DNA from: Polynucleobacter antarcticus | GTDB lineage: Bacteria; Pseudomonadota; Gammaproteobacteria; Burkholderiales; Burkholderiaceae | Length of the DNA: 64,000 bases | NCBI RefSeq assembly: GCF_013307245.1 | Contig: NZ_CP028941.1 | Coordinates: forward strand, 2,046,001-2,110,000 | Direction of reading: 5' to 3' | In this document: in pieces, positions 47,650 to 59,611 of the stretch | How positions within the stretch are numbered: the first letter of the stretch is position 1 | Layout of the letters: the number at the start of each line of letters is the position of its first letter | Program-made: the position numbers and the translations under genes | Notes under the pieces: model-generated | What the model was told of the DNA's origin: nothing | The model's input: the letters and a program-made list of their open reading frames with translations, nothing else | Database searches by the model: none

Positions 47650-48794
47650 CAAGATCTAACTCCTTGTTCTAGCATTTGCTCAAAATAGGCTCGAATCAGA
47701 TTGTGATAACGCGGATCATCCAATAGGAAAGCGTCATGACCATGGGGTGCATCGATTTCTGCATAACTTACTTCACTCTTGTTGCTGAGTAAAGATTGAA
47801 CGATTTCACGACTACGATTGGGAGGAAAGCGCCAGTCGGTAGAAAAACTTACCACCAAAAACTTCGCCTGCACCTCAGCCAAAGTACGATTCAAGCTACC
47901 ACCATACCTCCTGGAGGGGTCAAAGTAATCTAATGCTCTCGTAATCAGCAGATAGGTATTGGCATCAAAGTACTTGGAAAACTTATCGCCTTGATGGCGC
48001 AAGTAACTCTCTACCTCAAACTCCACACCAAAACTAAAGCGGTAGTCGTGCGACTCGCCATCAGGGCGTTGTAGCTCGCGCCCAAATTTTTCTGCCATAT
48101 CGTCGTCTGACAAATACGTAATGTGTCCCACCATCCTTGCCAATTTCAGGCCGCTTTTTGGAACCACACCATGCTCATAGTAATTACCGCCATGAAAATC
48201 AGGATCAGACAAAATAGCATTACGAGCAACCTCATTAAATGCAATATTCTGAGCACTTAGTGTTGGGGTGGAAGCAATCACTATGCAGTGTGCTAAACGC
48301 TTTGGAAATTGAATAGACCAAGCCATAGCTTGCATGCCACCTAAGCTGCCTCCCATCACCGCAGCAAAACAACGAATGCCCAATTTATCGGCCAAACGGG
48401 CTTGGGTATTCACCCAATCCTCGACGGTAATCACTGGAAAATCGGCGCCGTAAGGTTTGCCGCTTACAGGATTAATACTCATTGGACCAGTTGATCCAAA
48501 ACAAGAGCCTAAGTTATTGACCCCAATCACAAAAAAATGATCTGTATCAACTGGTTTACCGGGGCCAATCATGTTGTCCCACCAGCCAATATCACTCGCA
48601 TCATCGGGGTTAGGGCCAGCTACATGATGCGACGCATTTAAGGCATGGCATACCAATACTGCATTACTTTTAGCAGCATTGAGCTTGCCGTAAGTTTCGA
48701 TCACTAAATCATAGTTGGCCAATATGGCGCCATTTTGCAAAGGCAAGGGCTCGGCAAAGTGGATTGTATTTCTAGAGAGGTGTAGCTCGCTCAT
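47649..48794 (-). CDS. metX: Homoserine O-acyltransferase MetX
   Basis: Alpha/beta-hydrolase-fold transferase of 381 residues that activates homoserine for methionine synthesis. The nucleophile elbow is [14 protein letters not shown], with Ser as nucleophile. The catalytic Asp lies in [10 protein letters not shown] and the His in [12 protein letters not shown]. The segment [17 protein letters not shown] is, as I recall, typical of proteobacterial MetX enzymes that use succinyl-CoA (MetXS) rather than acetyl-CoA. This preference is an inference. It overlaps slmA by 4 nt (ATGA) and metW by 1 nt, so the three are translationally coupled. Confidence 0.93.
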   Translation of the reverse strand: MSELHLSRNTIHFAEPLPLQNGAILANYDLVIETYGKLNAAKSNAVLVCHALNASHHVAGPNPDDASDIGWWDNMIGPGKPVDTDHFFVIGVNNLGSCFGSTGPMSINPVSGKPYGADFPVITVEDWVNTQARLADKLGIRCFAAVMGGSLGGMQAMAWSIQFPKRLAHCIVIASTPTLSAQNIAFNEVARNAILSDPDFHGGNYYEHGVVPKSGLKLARMVGHITYLSDDDMAEKFGRELQRPDGESHDYRFSFGVEFEVESYLRHQGDKFSKYFDANTYLLITRALDYFDPSRRYGGSLNRTLAEVQAKFLVVSFSTDWRFPPNRSREIVQSLLSNKSEVSYAEIDAPHGHDAFLLDDPRYHNLIRAYFEQMLEQGVRS

Positions 48795-49447
48795 TCGGAT
48801 AGAAGAATGCGTAGGCTTGCATCAGATGCATCCGTTGGCAGTTTTTTAAAGCCGCTACGAGCAAATCGATGCCAACGCCCTAAAACGTAACTCATAAGAA
48901 TTGCTGCCCGAACACTAATATCATCTTGACTAAGGTTTGCTAAAGCGCCACCTTGCGTTTGACCAATCCGTAGTGCCTGCTTTAAGGATGCCTCGACACG
49001 ATCCAGCACTTGGGTAATCCGCTCTTGCAAACGATCATCTTCTTGGAATAAAGCATCGCCTAGGAGCACTCGGGTCATGCCAGGATTTTTTTCGGCAAAA
49101 AATAGCAACATTTGCAAAATCCCTCTGGCTTGTGCAAGGCCTGACTCTTCTTTTTGGTTGATCTGATTAATTAAACCAAAAATTGTTTGCTCGATAAAAG
49201 CAATGAGTCCCTCAAACATCTGTGCCTTACTGGCGAAATGGCGATAGAGCGCTGCTTCCGAAACTTGAATTTTTGCTGCCAAAGCAGCAGTCGTTACACG
49301 CTCACCCTTAGGGTTTTGCAACATCTCAGCCAAGACTTGCAAAATTTGTAAGCGGCGCTCTCCTGGGCGAGGACGCTTACGAGTCTTACCCTCTTCGGAA
49401 GTCGAAGCTTCAATCGGCGATGAAGTAGGATCTAAAGAATCACGCAT
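48791..49447 (-). CDS. slmA: TetR-family nucleoid occlusion factor SlmA
   Basis: A 218-residue TetR-type DNA-binding protein. The helix-turn-helix is [36 protein letters not shown] (about residues 53-88), nearly the SlmA consensus. The preamble [17 protein letters not shown] matches as well. In E. coli SlmA binds SBS sites and blocks FtsZ assembly over the chromosome. The first 25 residues are polar and poorly conserved. Location directly upstream of metX-metW and downstream of argB is common in Burkholderiales. Its binding sites were not searched systematically. Confidence 0.87.
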   Translation of the reverse strand: MRDSLDPTSSPIEASTSEEGKTRKRPRPGERRLQILQVLAEMLQNPKGERVTTAALAAKIQVSEAALYRHFASKAQMFEGLIAFIEQTIFGLINQINQKEESGLAQARGILQMLLFFAEKNPGMTRVLLGDALFQEDDRLQERITQVLDRVEASLKQALRIGQTQGGALANLSQDDISVRAAILMSYVLGRWHRFARSGFKKLPTDASDASLRILLSE

Positions 49448-49468
49448 GTCATCTCTCTTATGGCACTC

Positions 49469-50371
49469 TTAACGCGAGCGAATCATGGTTCCGAATGCTT
49501 GCTCAGTCAGAATCTCAAGTAACAAGGAATGTTCTATTCTGCCATCAATAATATGAACTGAATTCACGCCACTCTTTGCCGCGTCTAAAGCTGAAGAAAT
49601 CTTTGGCAACATCCCACCAGAAATAGTCCCATCAGCAAACAAGCCCTCAATCTCACGGGCCGTGAGGTCTGTTAGAAGCTTGCCATTTTTATCCATCACA
49701 CCAGGAATATTGGTCATCATCACCAATTTTTCTGCGTGCAAAATTTCCGCCATTTTGCCGGCGACTAAATCCGCATTGATGTTGTAGGCCTGGCCTTCTT
49801 CACTAAATCCAATCGGTGAAATTACCGGAATAAATGCGTCATCTTGCAAGGCTTTCACTACTGCAGGATTAATGGCTTGGATCTCACCCACAAAGCCAAG
49901 ATCAATCGTTTTACCAGCCTGCTTTTCATCAGCTACAAACATTTTCTTAGCCCGAATTAAGCCGCCATCTTTGCCCGTCAAGCCGACTGCCTGGCCGCCA
50001 AAGTGATTAATCAGCATCACAATATCTTGCTGCACTTCGCCACCGAGAACCCATTCCACGACTTCCATGGTTTCTTCATCCGTAACACGCATACCTTGAA
50101 TAAAGGTGCCGGTCTTACCAATTTTTTTCAGCGCTTCGTCAATTTGAGGTCCACCGCCATGTACTACCACGGGATTCATACCCACTAATTTGAGCAAAAT
50201 CACATCACGCGCAAAACTTTCTTTGAGGCGATCTTCCACCATAGCGTTTCCGCCGTACTTAATCACAATCGTTTTGCCGTGATAAGCCCGAATGTAAGGC
50301 AAAGCCTCGGCGAGTATCTCCGCCTTTAATAAAGGAGGGATATCACTAATGGAGGGTGCTTGACTAGTCAT
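49469..50371 (-). CDS. argB: Acetylglutamate kinase
   Basis: Phosphorylates N-acetylglutamate, second step of arginine synthesis. The 300-residue enzyme of the amino acid kinase fold shows [15 protein letters not shown] (phosphate lysine), [17 protein letters not shown], a [16 protein letters not shown] segment (here [15 protein letters not shown]) and [18 protein letters not shown]. The C-terminal region suggests the arginine-sensitive long form, but feedback inhibition cannot be confirmed. I place the start at ATG 50371, sharing one base with the dksA stop (TGATG). An in-frame TTG lies one codon upstream. Confidence 0.95.
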   Translation of the reverse strand: MTSQAPSISDIPPLLKAEILAEALPYIRAYHGKTIVIKYGGNAMVEDRLKESFARDVILLKLVGMNPVVVHGGGPQIDEALKKIGKTGTFIQGMRVTDEETMEVVEWVLGGEVQQDIVMLINHFGGQAVGLTGKDGGLIRAKKMFVADEKQAGKTIDLGFVGEIQAINPAVVKALQDDAFIPVISPIGFSEEGQAYNINADLVAGKMAEILHAEKLVMMTNIPGVMDKNGKLLTDLTAREIEGLFADGTISGGMLPKISSALDAAKSGVNSVHIIDGRIEHSLLLEILTEQAFGTMIRSR

Positions 50372-50844
50372 CAATCGCCAAATAATTTTTGACGCAGTTC
50401 ACGACGCTCTTGAGCCTCAAGAGATAAGTTGGCTGTTGGACGGGCAATCAGGCGGTTTAAGCCGATCGGTTCGCCAGTCTCTTCGCACCAACCATAGTCT
50501 GCAGTCTCAATCCGGGCCAATGCCTGCTCTACCTTTTTGAGTAATTTGCGCTCACGATCACGCGTACGCAATTCCAGTGCATGCTCTTCTTCGATCGTTG
50601 CACGATCTGCTGGATCAGGTACCAAAATATTTTCACGAAGATGCTCTGTAGTTTCAAAAGCATTTTTCAAGATGTCATTTTTTAAGGTCAGCAACTTCTG
50701 ACGGAAGAAATCAAGTTGACCCGCATTCATGTAGTCCTTTTCAGGCATCTTGAGCAATTCAAGCTCTGTTAAAGGCGCACCTTTGACAGCTTTACTAGAA
50801 GCTTTTGCCGCAGCCGTCGATTTTGTGGGTGTTTTTACCGTCAT
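50371..50844 (-). CDS. dksA: RNA polymerase-binding protein DksA with single-cysteine zinc-finger region
   Basis: A 157-residue transcription factor that enters the RNA polymerase secondary channel and works with ppGpp. The coiled coil lies around residues 40-105, with the tip Asp residues in [12 protein letters not shown]. The C-terminal globular region reads [32 protein letters not shown]. Compared with E. coli DksA, which has four Cys binding zinc, only one Cys remains (in GWCEE), so zinc is probably not bound there. The N-terminal 25 residues are Lys/Ala-rich. The gene overlaps argB by 1 nt. The region 50845-50956 upstream carries no other gene and likely its promoter. Confidence 0.93.
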   Translation of the reverse strand: MTVKTPTKSTAAAKASSKAVKGAPLTELELLKMPEKDYMNAGQLDFFRQKLLTLKNDILKNAFETTEHLRENILVPDPADRATIEEEHALELRTRDRERKLLKKVEQALARIETADYGWCEETGEPIGLNRLIARPTANLSLEAQERRELRQKLFGD

Positions 50845-50956
50845 TTCGTTCTTTCCTGATTTTGAAGCATTATTGCCCCATTCTGCCTAAGTTTTACAGC
50901 CCTTTTATTCATACTGATCAATATCGACCGTGGCGGCGGATTGTACTTGAATTTTA

Positions 50957-51997
50957 TCAAGCCAAACAGCCCTCTAGGCCAGCCAGCAGGGTGTCCTTAG
51001 GTAAATCGATGCCGATAAAGACCATGCGGGTTTGCTTAGTTTCCGTACCCCATAAACCCGCCATATCGCTCCCCATCATCTGATGAACCCCCTGAAACAC
51101 CACTTTTTGCTTACTGCCCTTCACATATAGCACCCCTTTGTAGCGCAACATCTTCTCGCCAAAGACCTCCAAAATGCCCCCCAGGAAGTCTTCTAATTTT
51201 TTATGGTCAAAGGGTTTATCACTACGAAAAACAAAGGATTGGATACGGTCTGTATGACCAGCATGGCCATGGTGATCGTGACTATGATCGTGATGGTCGT
51301 GACTATGATCATGGCCGCAATCCGTATGGTCGTGATCCTCTTGGGCTAAAAAATGGGGGTCGATTTCTAGCTTGGCATTTAAATTAAAGCCCTTCAGATC
51401 CAAAACAGCATCTAGCGGAACAATACCCTTAGAGATGCCCTGAATCGGTGCGCGTGGATTCATATGCATCAAGCGATTGCGCAAGGCCTCAACCTCTGCA
51501 GGCGTAACTAAATCCGTCTTCGTAATAAATATTTGATCGGCAAAACCCACCTGACGCTGTGCCTCCTCGTGCTCGGTTAACTGGTGTTGCCCATGTTTTG
51601 CATCTACTAAAGTGACGACTGCGTCCAATACATAGTGGTCTGCAACGTCATCATCCATAAAAAAAGTTTGGGCTACGGGACCTGGATTTGCAATACCCGT
51701 TGTTTCAATCACGACACGCTCAAAGCTAATCTTTTTGTCTTTGCGCTGCTCCCAAAGGGTATTAAGGGCCTCTACAAGGTCACCACGAATCGTGCAACAA
51801 ATACAACCATTACTCATTTGCACAATGTTCTCTTGATTGTCTTGTACCAAAATATCGTTATCGATATTTTCTTCCCCGAACTCATTCTCAATCACGGCAA
51901 TTTTTTTACCATGTTGCTCAGTCAAGATATGTTTGAGCAAAGTCGTTTTGCCGCTACCCAAAAAGCCTGTCAGAATTGTTACCGGAATTAATGCCAT
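50957..51997 (-). CDS. COG0523 (CobW/YjiA) family GTPase, putative metal chaperone
   Basis: A G3E-family GTPase of 346 residues. Walker A is [17 protein letters not shown] (about residues 8-24), the metal-binding GCICC motif is in [12 protein letters not shown], and the switch has [11 protein letters not shown]. Between the GTPase and the C-terminal CobW_C domain lies a His/Asp-rich stretch (about residues 223-252), with more than ten His, that could bind Zn, Ni or Co. GGATC lies just before ATG 51997, chosen over an upstream ATG. ZNG1/YeiR-type relatives deliver zinc to target enzymes; the client here is unknown. It sits next to a dksA whose zinc site is degenerate. Confidence 0.9.
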   Translation of the reverse strand: MALIPVTILTGFLGSGKTTLLKHILTEQHGKKIAVIENEFGEENIDNDILVQDNQENIVQMSNGCICCTIRGDLVEALNTLWEQRKDKKISFERVVIETTGIANPGPVAQTFFMDDDVADHYVLDAVVTLVDAKHGQHQLTEHEEAQRQVGFADQIFITKTDLVTPAEVEALRNRLMHMNPRAPIQGISKGIVPLDAVLDLKGFNLNAKLEIDPHFLAQEDHDHTDCGHDHSHDHHDHSHDHHGHAGHTDRIQSFVFRSDKPFDHKKLEDFLGGILEVFGEKMLRYKGVLYVKGSKQKVVFQGVHQMMGSDMAGLWGTETKQTRMVFIGIDLPKDTLLAGLEGCLA

Positions 51998-52063
51998 TTT
52001 TGATCCAATCAAAATCTAGAAATACTTTTCCCAAATAGGAAACCTAATATATTACCTAGTTCT

Positions 52064-53065
52064 TCAGGCTTTACCAGCCTTTGCACGAGGATGGGCTTTA
52101 TCGTAAGCTTGTGCCAGGTGCTGAAAATCTAAAGAGGTATAAATCTGAGTGCTGGCAATACTGGCATGCCCCAGCATTTCTTGTACTGCCCGCAAATCTT
52201 GCGAAGATTGCAGTACATGGCTAGCAAAACTGTGTCGCATCATGTGAGGATGGACATGGGTTGGCAGTCCTGCCCGCATAGCTAAAGTACGCAAACGTGC
52301 CTGTACCGTCCGAGGTGATAAACGTGCGCCTGTTGCTGAAACAAATAAGGCAGCTGAATCGCGTGCTTTTTCAAGCAACTCACGCACCTCGCGCCAGGCT
52401 TTTAAAGATTGCATTGCTGGGACGCCCACAGGGACTGAGCGGCGTTTGCCACCTTTACCCAAAACTGTAACTTCTGCTGCATCCCAATCTAGCCAGCCAG
52501 CAGATTCATGTTGGCGACCTTTGCTTTGCAGGACATCGATACCCAGAAGCTCTGATAAACGCAAACCAGAAGAATAGAGTAGGTCGATGATGGCGGCATC
52601 ACGCACTGTTTCTAAATCTGCTGTGTCAGCAGCCTCTTTAACTGCTTGATTTACCAAAGCCAGTGCCTGCTCTACAGAGAGGGCCTTAGGTAAAGACTTC
52701 AGCCGCTTAGGAGCTTTAACATCGTCGACTGGATTTGCAACCAGGTTCTGAGTCACTCGTCCCGCCTGAGCAGCGCGGCGCGTATCTTTTTCGGTCAACC
52801 AGTCATACCAGCCACGCCAGGCAGAAAGTGCTCTGGCAATCGTGCGTGAAGATTTATTCTTGGCATGTAAGCGGCCTGCCCAACGGCGCACATGGGCATT
52901 ACTTACCTTGAGCAACTCAATCGCATCGTCTGCTGCGAATGTTTGTAGTTCATGAAGATCAGCGCAATAGGCTTTTAGGGTATGCGGTGACAGTTGCCGC
53001 AATACGTGGAGCTCATGCAAATACTCAGCCACGAGCGGATGAAGTTCAGCTGGCAGTTTGCTCAT
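52064..53065 (-). CDS. xerC: Tyrosine recombinase XerC
   Basis: Site-specific recombinase that, with XerD, resolves chromosome dimers at dif. The N-terminal core-binding domain is about residues 5-105. The catalytic set is visible: Arg in LYSSGLRLSELLG, Lys in LGKGGKRRSVPV, HxxR in HMMRHSFASH, and His and Tyr in LGHASIASTQIYTSL. At 333 residues it is a little longer than E. coli XerC (298), with an insert around RVTQNLVANPVDDV. It is cotranscribed with the DUF484 gene, overlapping it by 20 nt, an arrangement shared widely in beta- and gammaproteobacteria. No dif site was identified in this window. Confidence 0.93.
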   Translation of the reverse strand: MSKLPAELHPLVAEYLHELHVLRQLSPHTLKAYCADLHELQTFAADDAIELLKVSNAHVRRWAGRLHAKNKSSRTIARALSAWRGWYDWLTEKDTRRAAQAGRVTQNLVANPVDDVKAPKRLKSLPKALSVEQALALVNQAVKEAADTADLETVRDAAIIDLLYSSGLRLSELLGIDVLQSKGRQHESAGWLDWDAAEVTVLGKGGKRRSVPVGVPAMQSLKAWREVRELLEKARDSAALFVSATGARLSPRTVQARLRTLAMRAGLPTHVHPHMMRHSFASHVLQSSQDLRAVQEMLGHASIASTQIYTSLDFQHLAQAYDKAHPRAKAGKA

Positions 53066-53720
53066 AGGCCTGGATGCGATCCAAAGCTGCAGCGGTTAAT
53101 TCGGCAATCTGGCGTAAATAAAAGGCGCCCATATCTGCTGTAAAACGCGTTTCATCTCTACTAGCTAGTAGCAAGACTGCCGGCGCCTGAGAGACCCCTA
53201 AGCTTTTACCCAAGGGCAAGCCAATGGCAACCATGCTTTGCCACTCTGGGTTTATCCTTACTTGCGTTGCCAATAGATCAACGCTAGCTGCAGCAAGCTC
53301 TTTGGCAGAGCCGCACAAAGGCTTATCAACCCAAGGACCAAAGGCAACATTCGGCGCCAGAATTTGTGCAGACTCCACTTCAAATACCTCAGCCAAACCC
53401 GTCGTTACAGCCCCATCTACATCACCTTTATTGTTTGCTCGCATCAGGCGTAGCAACCAAGACACCAAATTTTGCTGCGTCTTATCGTTTCGACTACCAA
53501 AATGCAACATCTCACTAAGGCGACGGTTTAACTCTTGATTTTGTGAGCGCAGCATGGTCATCTGCCGCTCTTGCAAGGAGATTGCACGATCCTCATGGGG
53601 ATGCTTTAAGCGAATTTCATTAAACAGGTCTGCATAACGCTCAAAGAAGCCCGGTGTCGCACGCAACCACTCTGCTACTAATTCTTCTTGCTCAGTCTGC
53701 TGTGGATCAATTGCACTCAT
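53046..53720 (-). CDS. DUF484 family protein
   Basis: A 224-residue GAF-like protein of the DUF484 (YigA) family. The N-terminus VAEWLRATPGFFERYADLFNEIRLKHPHEDRAISLQERQMTMLRSQNQELNRRL is diagnostic, ending in a coiled coil (shown here in part; about residues 15-68). The remainder resembles a degenerate GAF fold. The function is unknown. Its 20-nt overlap with xerC and the conserved neighbourhood suggest a link to chromosome maintenance or cell-envelope genes. Segment VLLLASRDETRFTADMG is the expected C-terminal family block. Confidence 0.88.
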   Translation of the reverse strand: MSAIDPQQTEQEELVAEWLRATPGFFERYADLFNEIRLKHPHEDRAISLQERQMTMLRSQNQELNRRLSEMLHFGSRNDKTQQNLVSWLLRLMRANNKGDVDGAVTTGLAEVFEVESAQILAPNVAFGPWVDKPLCGSAKELAAASVDLLATQVRINPEWQSMVAIGLPLGKSLGVSQAPAVLLLASRDETRFTADMGAFYLRQIAELTAAALDRIQAYEQTAS

Positions 53721-53751
53721 ATTTCTCTCTATGGATGATTTTTAGTCTAAA

Positions 53752-55221
53752 TTAGCCGAGTTTTTTACGCAGCAATTCATTGACTTGACCTGGATTGGCT
53801 TTGCCTTGTGACGCTTTCATAATTTGCCCCACCAAAGCATTAAATGCTTTTTCTTTGCCAGCACGAAACTCCTCCACTGACTTTTGATTCGCCGCTAAGA
53901 CCTGATCAATAATCACTGCAAGCGCCCCACTATCGCTAATTTGCTTCAAACCCTGCGCATCAATCACTTGATCAACAGTGCTGATGGCTTTCTCTGCGAG
54001 AGCGTCTTCCCACAGGATGGCAAAAATATCTTTAGCAATCTTATTGGAGATCGTACCATCTGCAACCCGTGTCAATAAAGGCGCTAAATGCTCTGCCTTT
54101 AAAGGTGCATTTGCACTGACAATACCGGCACGATTTAAAGAAGAGGCAAACTCTCCCGCAATTAAATTAGCGGCAGCTTTTGCCAATGGTTTGCCGACTA
54201 GCACTAGCAATTGCTCAAAGATTTTTGCTGTATCGCGGTCTTGCGTGAGTAACTGGGCATCATAGGCGCTTAAGCCAAATTCACTTTGCCACTGCGCACG
54301 CAGTTGGGCTGGAAGCGTAGGCATATCACTGCGCACTGCTGCAATCCAAGCATCGTCAATCACGACTGGCAACAAATCAGGGTCCGGAAAATACCGGTAA
54401 TCATTCGCATCTTCTTTGCTGCGCATACTGCGTGTCTCCTGTCGATCAGGATCATATAGACGCGTTTCTTGTACTACCGTACCGCCGTCTTCAATCAGCT
54501 CAATCTGTCGGCGCACTTCATATTGGATCGCCTCTTCTAAGAAGCGAAATGAATTTAAGTTCTTAATTTCGCAACGGGTACCAAATGCTGCTTGACCCAT
54601 AGGGCGAACAGACACGTTTGCATCACAGCGGAAAGAACCCTCTTGCATATTGCCATCGCACACACCTAACCACACCACCAGGCTATGCAATGCCTTGGCA
54701 TAAGCTACCGCTTCAGCAGCGCTTCGCATGACAGGCTCAGTCACAATTTCTAATAAAGGTGTACCGGCACGATTTAAATCAATGCCACTAGATGCTTCGC
54801 CATGGGGGCCTAAGAAACCTTCTTCGTGAACTGACTTTCCTGCATCCTCTTCCATGTGGGCGCGGGTCAGCTCCACAAACTTGACCTCATCGCCCATCAG
54901 AATTTCTACCTGTCCCCCGATCACCACTGGGAGCTCCATCTGACTGATTTGATAACCCTTAGGTAGGTCAGGATAAAAATAGTTTTTACGCGCAAAAATA
55001 CTTGCTGATGCAATCTTTGCATTGACTGCTAAGCCAAAACGAATAGCGTGTTCTACTGCCTCACGATTAAGAACAGGCAGTACGCCAGGTAGCGCTAAAT
55101 CTACTGCACAAGCCTGAGTGTTAGGGGCTGCGCCAAAGCGCGTGCTTGCACCACTAAAAATCTTCGATTGGGTTTGTAATTGCGTGTGGGTCTCTAGACC
55201 AATCACTATCTCCCATTGCAT
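53752..55221 (-). CDS. gatB: Asp-tRNA(Asn)/Glu-tRNA(Gln) amidotransferase subunit B
   Basis: Binds the tRNA and the activated Glu or Asp in the GatCAB complex, which amidates mischarged Glu-tRNA(Gln) and/or Asp-tRNA(Asn). Family segments are [47 protein letters not shown] and the C-terminal YqeY-like region ending in [13 protein letters not shown] use the ATG at 55221 (MQWEIVIG), which shares one base with the gatA stop; the ATG one codon earlier (55224) overlaps by 4 nt. Either gives 489-490 residues. Confidence 0.96.
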   Translation of the reverse strand: MQWEIVIGLETHTQLQTQSKIFSGASTRFGAAPNTQACAVDLALPGVLPVLNREAVEHAIRFGLAVNAKIASASIFARKNYFYPDLPKGYQISQMELPVVIGGQVEILMGDEVKFVELTRAHMEEDAGKSVHEEGFLGPHGEASSGIDLNRAGTPLLEIVTEPVMRSAAEAVAYAKALHSLVVWLGVCDGNMQEGSFRCDANVSVRPMGQAAFGTRCEIKNLNSFRFLEEAIQYEVRRQIELIEDGGTVVQETRLYDPDRQETRSMRSKEDANDYRYFPDPDLLPVVIDDAWIAAVRSDMPTLPAQLRAQWQSEFGLSAYDAQLLTQDRDTAKIFEQLLVLVGKPLAKAAANLIAGEFASSLNRAGIVSANAPLKAEHLAPLLTRVADGTISNKIAKDIFAILWEDALAEKAISTVDQVIDAQGLKQISDSGALAVIIDQVLAANQKSVEEFRAGKEKAFNALVGQIMKASQGKANPGQVNELLRKKLG

Positions 55222-56734
55222 CATGCCACCTCGCTTGCTTGACGCATATGCCAATCACTGGCTTGCTGATATTGATGCGCTACTTGCAATAAACGCGCTT
55301 CTGAAAAATAGTTACCAATTAACTGCATACCAATGGGCAAATTATTTTTATTAAAGCCGCAAGGGGCACTCATGGCTGGTAGCCCAGCTAAGTTAGTAGA
55401 AAGGGTGTAAATATCTTCGAGATACATCTGCAGTGGATCTTTTGATTTTTCCCCTAAACGCCAAGCCACATCTGGGGCTACAGGCCCTAAGATCACATCA
55501 CACTTATCAAAAGCCGCCTGAAAATCAGCCGCAATAATGCGACGGATTTTTTGTGCCTGTAGATAGTAAGCATCGTAGTAACCATGACATAAGACGTAGG
55601 TTCCAATCAAAATACGTCGCTTTACCTCTGCTCCAAAACCTTCGGTACGCGACTTCTTATACATATCCGATAGGTCGCTGTATTCTTTTGCCCGATGGCC
55701 ATAACGTACGCCATCAAAACGGCTCAAATTGCTCGATGCCTCCGCAGGTGCCAAAACGTAATACACCGGAATAGACAACTTTGTTTTGGGTAAACTCACC
55801 TCCACCAATTGGGCGCCTAAGTCTTGCATCACTTTTGCTGCGGCATTCACTGCGTTTGCAACATCTTGTGCCAAGCCTTCTGCAAAAAATTCTTTCGGCA
55901 ATCCGATTCTCAATCCCTCGAGTGGTTTTGCAGGGTTTGTATTGCTTGCTTCCCAGTTCTGATTTAAGTAACGGCCATAGTCTTCGCCAGAATCAGCCAA
56001 AGAAGTCGAATCACGCGGATCATGAGAAGACATGGCAGTGAGTAGCAAAGCGCAATCTTCAGCAGTTTTACCCATTGGGCCCGCTTGATCCAGTGAGGAG
56101 GCGTAGGCAATCATGCCGTAGCGGGATACGCGCCCATAGCTTGGTTTAATGCCCGTCAAACTACAAAAGGCGGCTGGTTGACGAATGGATCCACCTGTAT
56201 CGGTACCGGTTGCTATCGGAGCTAAGCCAGCAGCAACGGCAGCTGCCGATCCCCCTGATGAGCCACCCGCAACATAGGCAGAATTCCAAGGATTGAGAAC
56301 TGGTCCATAAGCTGAGTTTTCATTGGAAGAACCCATCGCAAACTCATCCATATTGGTCTTGCCTAGGCAGACCATACCGGCACCACGAGGATTTATTTCG
56401 CTAGGTATGCCAAGGTTTTCTACAACGCTTGCATCAAAGGGGCTCAAGTATCCCTCTAGCATTTTTGAGCCCGCCGTTGACTTCCAGCCACGGGTTACAA
56501 AGACATCCTTGTGAGCAATAGGAACGCCTGTCAATGGGCCTGCTTTACCAGAAGCCAATATATTATCTGCAATAGAAGCTTGCTCTAAACTTAAGTGAGC
56601 ACTTACATCTAGATAGGCATTCCAATGCTTACCAGCTTCAATTCGACCTAAAAAATATTGCGTAAGCTCGGTGCTGGAAACCTCTTTAGCGGCCAAGGCC
56701 TTTGCCATAAGTGCAACAGTAGTATGGTGCCAAC

Positions 56735-56738
<4 letters not shown>
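55221..56738 (-). CDS. gatA: Asp-tRNA(Asn)/Glu-tRNA(Gln) amidotransferase subunit A
   Basis: Amidase-signature subunit that hydrolyses glutamine to supply ammonia for GatCAB. The Ser-cisSer-Lys triad is visible: Lys in [12 protein letters not shown], and the serines in [23 protein letters not shown] followed by [11 protein letters not shown]. Tail segments such as [21 protein letters not shown] are typical. Length 505 is slightly above average. It overlaps gatC by 4 nt and gatB by 1-4 nt, giving coupled translation of the three subunits. The presence of GatCAB implies at least one indirect Asn or Gln tRNA route. Confidence 0.96.
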
Positions 56739-58134
<1,396 letters not shown>

Positions 58135-58158
58135 TCGACACTCATATCGATTAGGGCA

Positions 58159-59082
58159 TTGCAACATAGCGCTCCCCCCCTTTTCAGGCAAGGTGTTCCC
58201 GCCTTAGTTAAGCTGATTGTCTGCCTGTCTATCAGCATCACATTGATGCTGATAGATTTTCGTTTTAAAGCACTGGACCCAATTCGGGATAGCCTTAACT
58301 GGATATTGCGTCCGCTCGAATATGTGATGGTCATGCCACGTAATATGTACGAGGCTACTTCAGACTATTTCACTACCCGTGGAACGCTCGATCGTGAAAA
58401 TCAAACCATGAAAATCAGGCAAGCTGAGTTGTCTTTACTTGCCAACCAATCTGAATTTCTAGTGGTTGAAAACCAAAACTTACGTCAATTAATGGATCTG
58501 CAAAAACAGCTCCCATTCAAAACGCTACCTGTTGAAATCTTATTCAACCCCACCAATCCAATGTCACAAAGAATCGTGATCAACCGTGGTAGCACGGATG
58601 GCCTGAAGCAAGGTAACCCTATTGCAAACGACGCTGGTATCTTAGGTCAAGTAGTACGTCTGTATAGCAACTCTGCTGAAGTTTCTCTACTGGAAGATCG
58701 TGATTTTGCAGTTCCAGTTCAGGTTGCCCGCAATGGCTTAAGAGCTTCTGTATTTGGGGCTGGGCGTGGTAACCCTTTAGAGCTCCGTTATCTTCCTGTA
58801 GCGAGTGACCTTGAAGTTGGTGACATCCTGATTACCTCTGGTATTGATGGTGTGTACCCGCCAGGGTTTGCAGTCGCCGTGATCAGCCGCATTGAACGCA
58901 ATGCAGATAAAAACTCATCGAATGTATTTTGTGAGCCGGTCACACCGGTCAACCGCTATCGCCAAGCATTAGCGCTACTTTATGATCCACAGTGGGATGC
59001 TAAAGCCTCCACTGGCTACCCTGCGGCACCACTTACCAATACTCCTGGTAGACGTCAAACGCGCACTCGAGGCATGCAATGA
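58159..59082 (+). CDS. mreC: Rod shape-determining protein MreC
   Basis: Bitopic inner-membrane protein that activates PBP2 in the elongasome. One N-terminal membrane helix (about residues 18-36), a coiled coil (about residues 70-115) and the tandem beta-barrels with SQRIVINRGSTDGLKQGNPI and DILITSGIDGVYPPGFAVAVI are visible. The C-terminal tail is Pro/Arg-rich. The start is TTG at 58159 (MQHSAPPLFRQG), which matches the Burkholderiales N-terminus with SPPPLF-QG; no ATG is in a suitable place. It overlaps mreD by 4 nt (ATGA). Confidence 0.93.
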   Translation: MQHSAPPLFRQGVPALVKLIVCLSISITLMLIDFRFKALDPIRDSLNWILRPLEYVMVMPRNMYEATSDYFTTRGTLDRENQTMKIRQAELSLLANQSEFLVVENQNLRQLMDLQKQLPFKTLPVEILFNPTNPMSQRIVINRGSTDGLKQGNPIANDAGILGQVVRLYSNSAEVSLLEDRDFAVPVQVARNGLRASVFGAGRGNPLELRYLPVASDLEVGDILITSGIDGVYPPGFAVAVISRIERNADKNSSNVFCEPVTPVNRYRQALALLYDPQWDAKASTGYPAAPLTNTPGRRQTRTRGMQ

Positions 59083-59603
59083 TTGACTTTCAGAGTGGAT
59101 ACATTCTTCGGCCAGTCAATCCAGCCTTTGTTTATTTCAGTCTGTTTTGTGCGCTTCTATTAAATCTTTTACCGATTGGTAATTACAGCTGGGTACCAGA
59201 CTGGCTCATCATTTGCATTGTGTTTTGGAATATTCACCAGCACAAATATGTGGGTGTCATTACAGCCTTCATTCTTGGCTTATTGATGGATGTACATAAT
59301 GCCGATCTGCTAGGAATACATGCCTTTAGCTATTCACTGGTCGCCTATCTTGCGATTTCTTGGCACAGGCGCATTGTTGCCTTAGCCATTTTGACGCAAG
59401 CCTTGCACCTGATCCCTATCTTTCTTTTAGTCTCCTTATTTCCAGTATTGGCACACTGGCTACTTAGTGGTGAGGTGTATTGGTGGGCACTGTCTGGTTC
59501 GATACAAGCCCTACTAGAAGCAATGTTGTGGCCCTTGGTAACACGCATCTTGCTCTCACCCCAACGTCGTCCCATCGACGTTGACCATAACCGTCCTATT
59601 TAA
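59079..59603 (+). CDS. mreD: Rod shape-determining protein MreD
   Basis: A 174-residue integral membrane protein of the rod complex with about five predicted helices. The segment LLNLLPIGNYSWVPDWLIICIVFWNIH and GLLMDVHNADLLGIHAFSYSLVAYLA match MreD (DxxxxxxLGxxA-type motif). Its role is to partner MreC and modulate the SEDS/PBP2 pair. The start overlaps mreC by 4 nt, and mrdA follows 8 nt after its stop, in keeping with a single operon. Confidence 0.9.
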   Translation: MIDFQSGYILRPVNPAFVYFSLFCALLLNLLPIGNYSWVPDWLIICIVFWNIHQHKYVGVITAFILGLLMDVHNADLLGIHAFSYSLVAYLAISWHRRIVALAILTQALHLIPIFLLVSLFPVLAHWLLSGEVYWWALSGSIQALLEAMLWPLVTRILLSPQRRPIDVDHNRPI

Positions 59604-59611
59604 TCGGCAGC

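Noticed and set aside
51240..51330. Possible CRISPR-like or tandem repeat array
   Set aside because: The repeats are in frame and encode the His-rich loop of the COG0523 GTPase; units are too short and unspaced for CRISPR.
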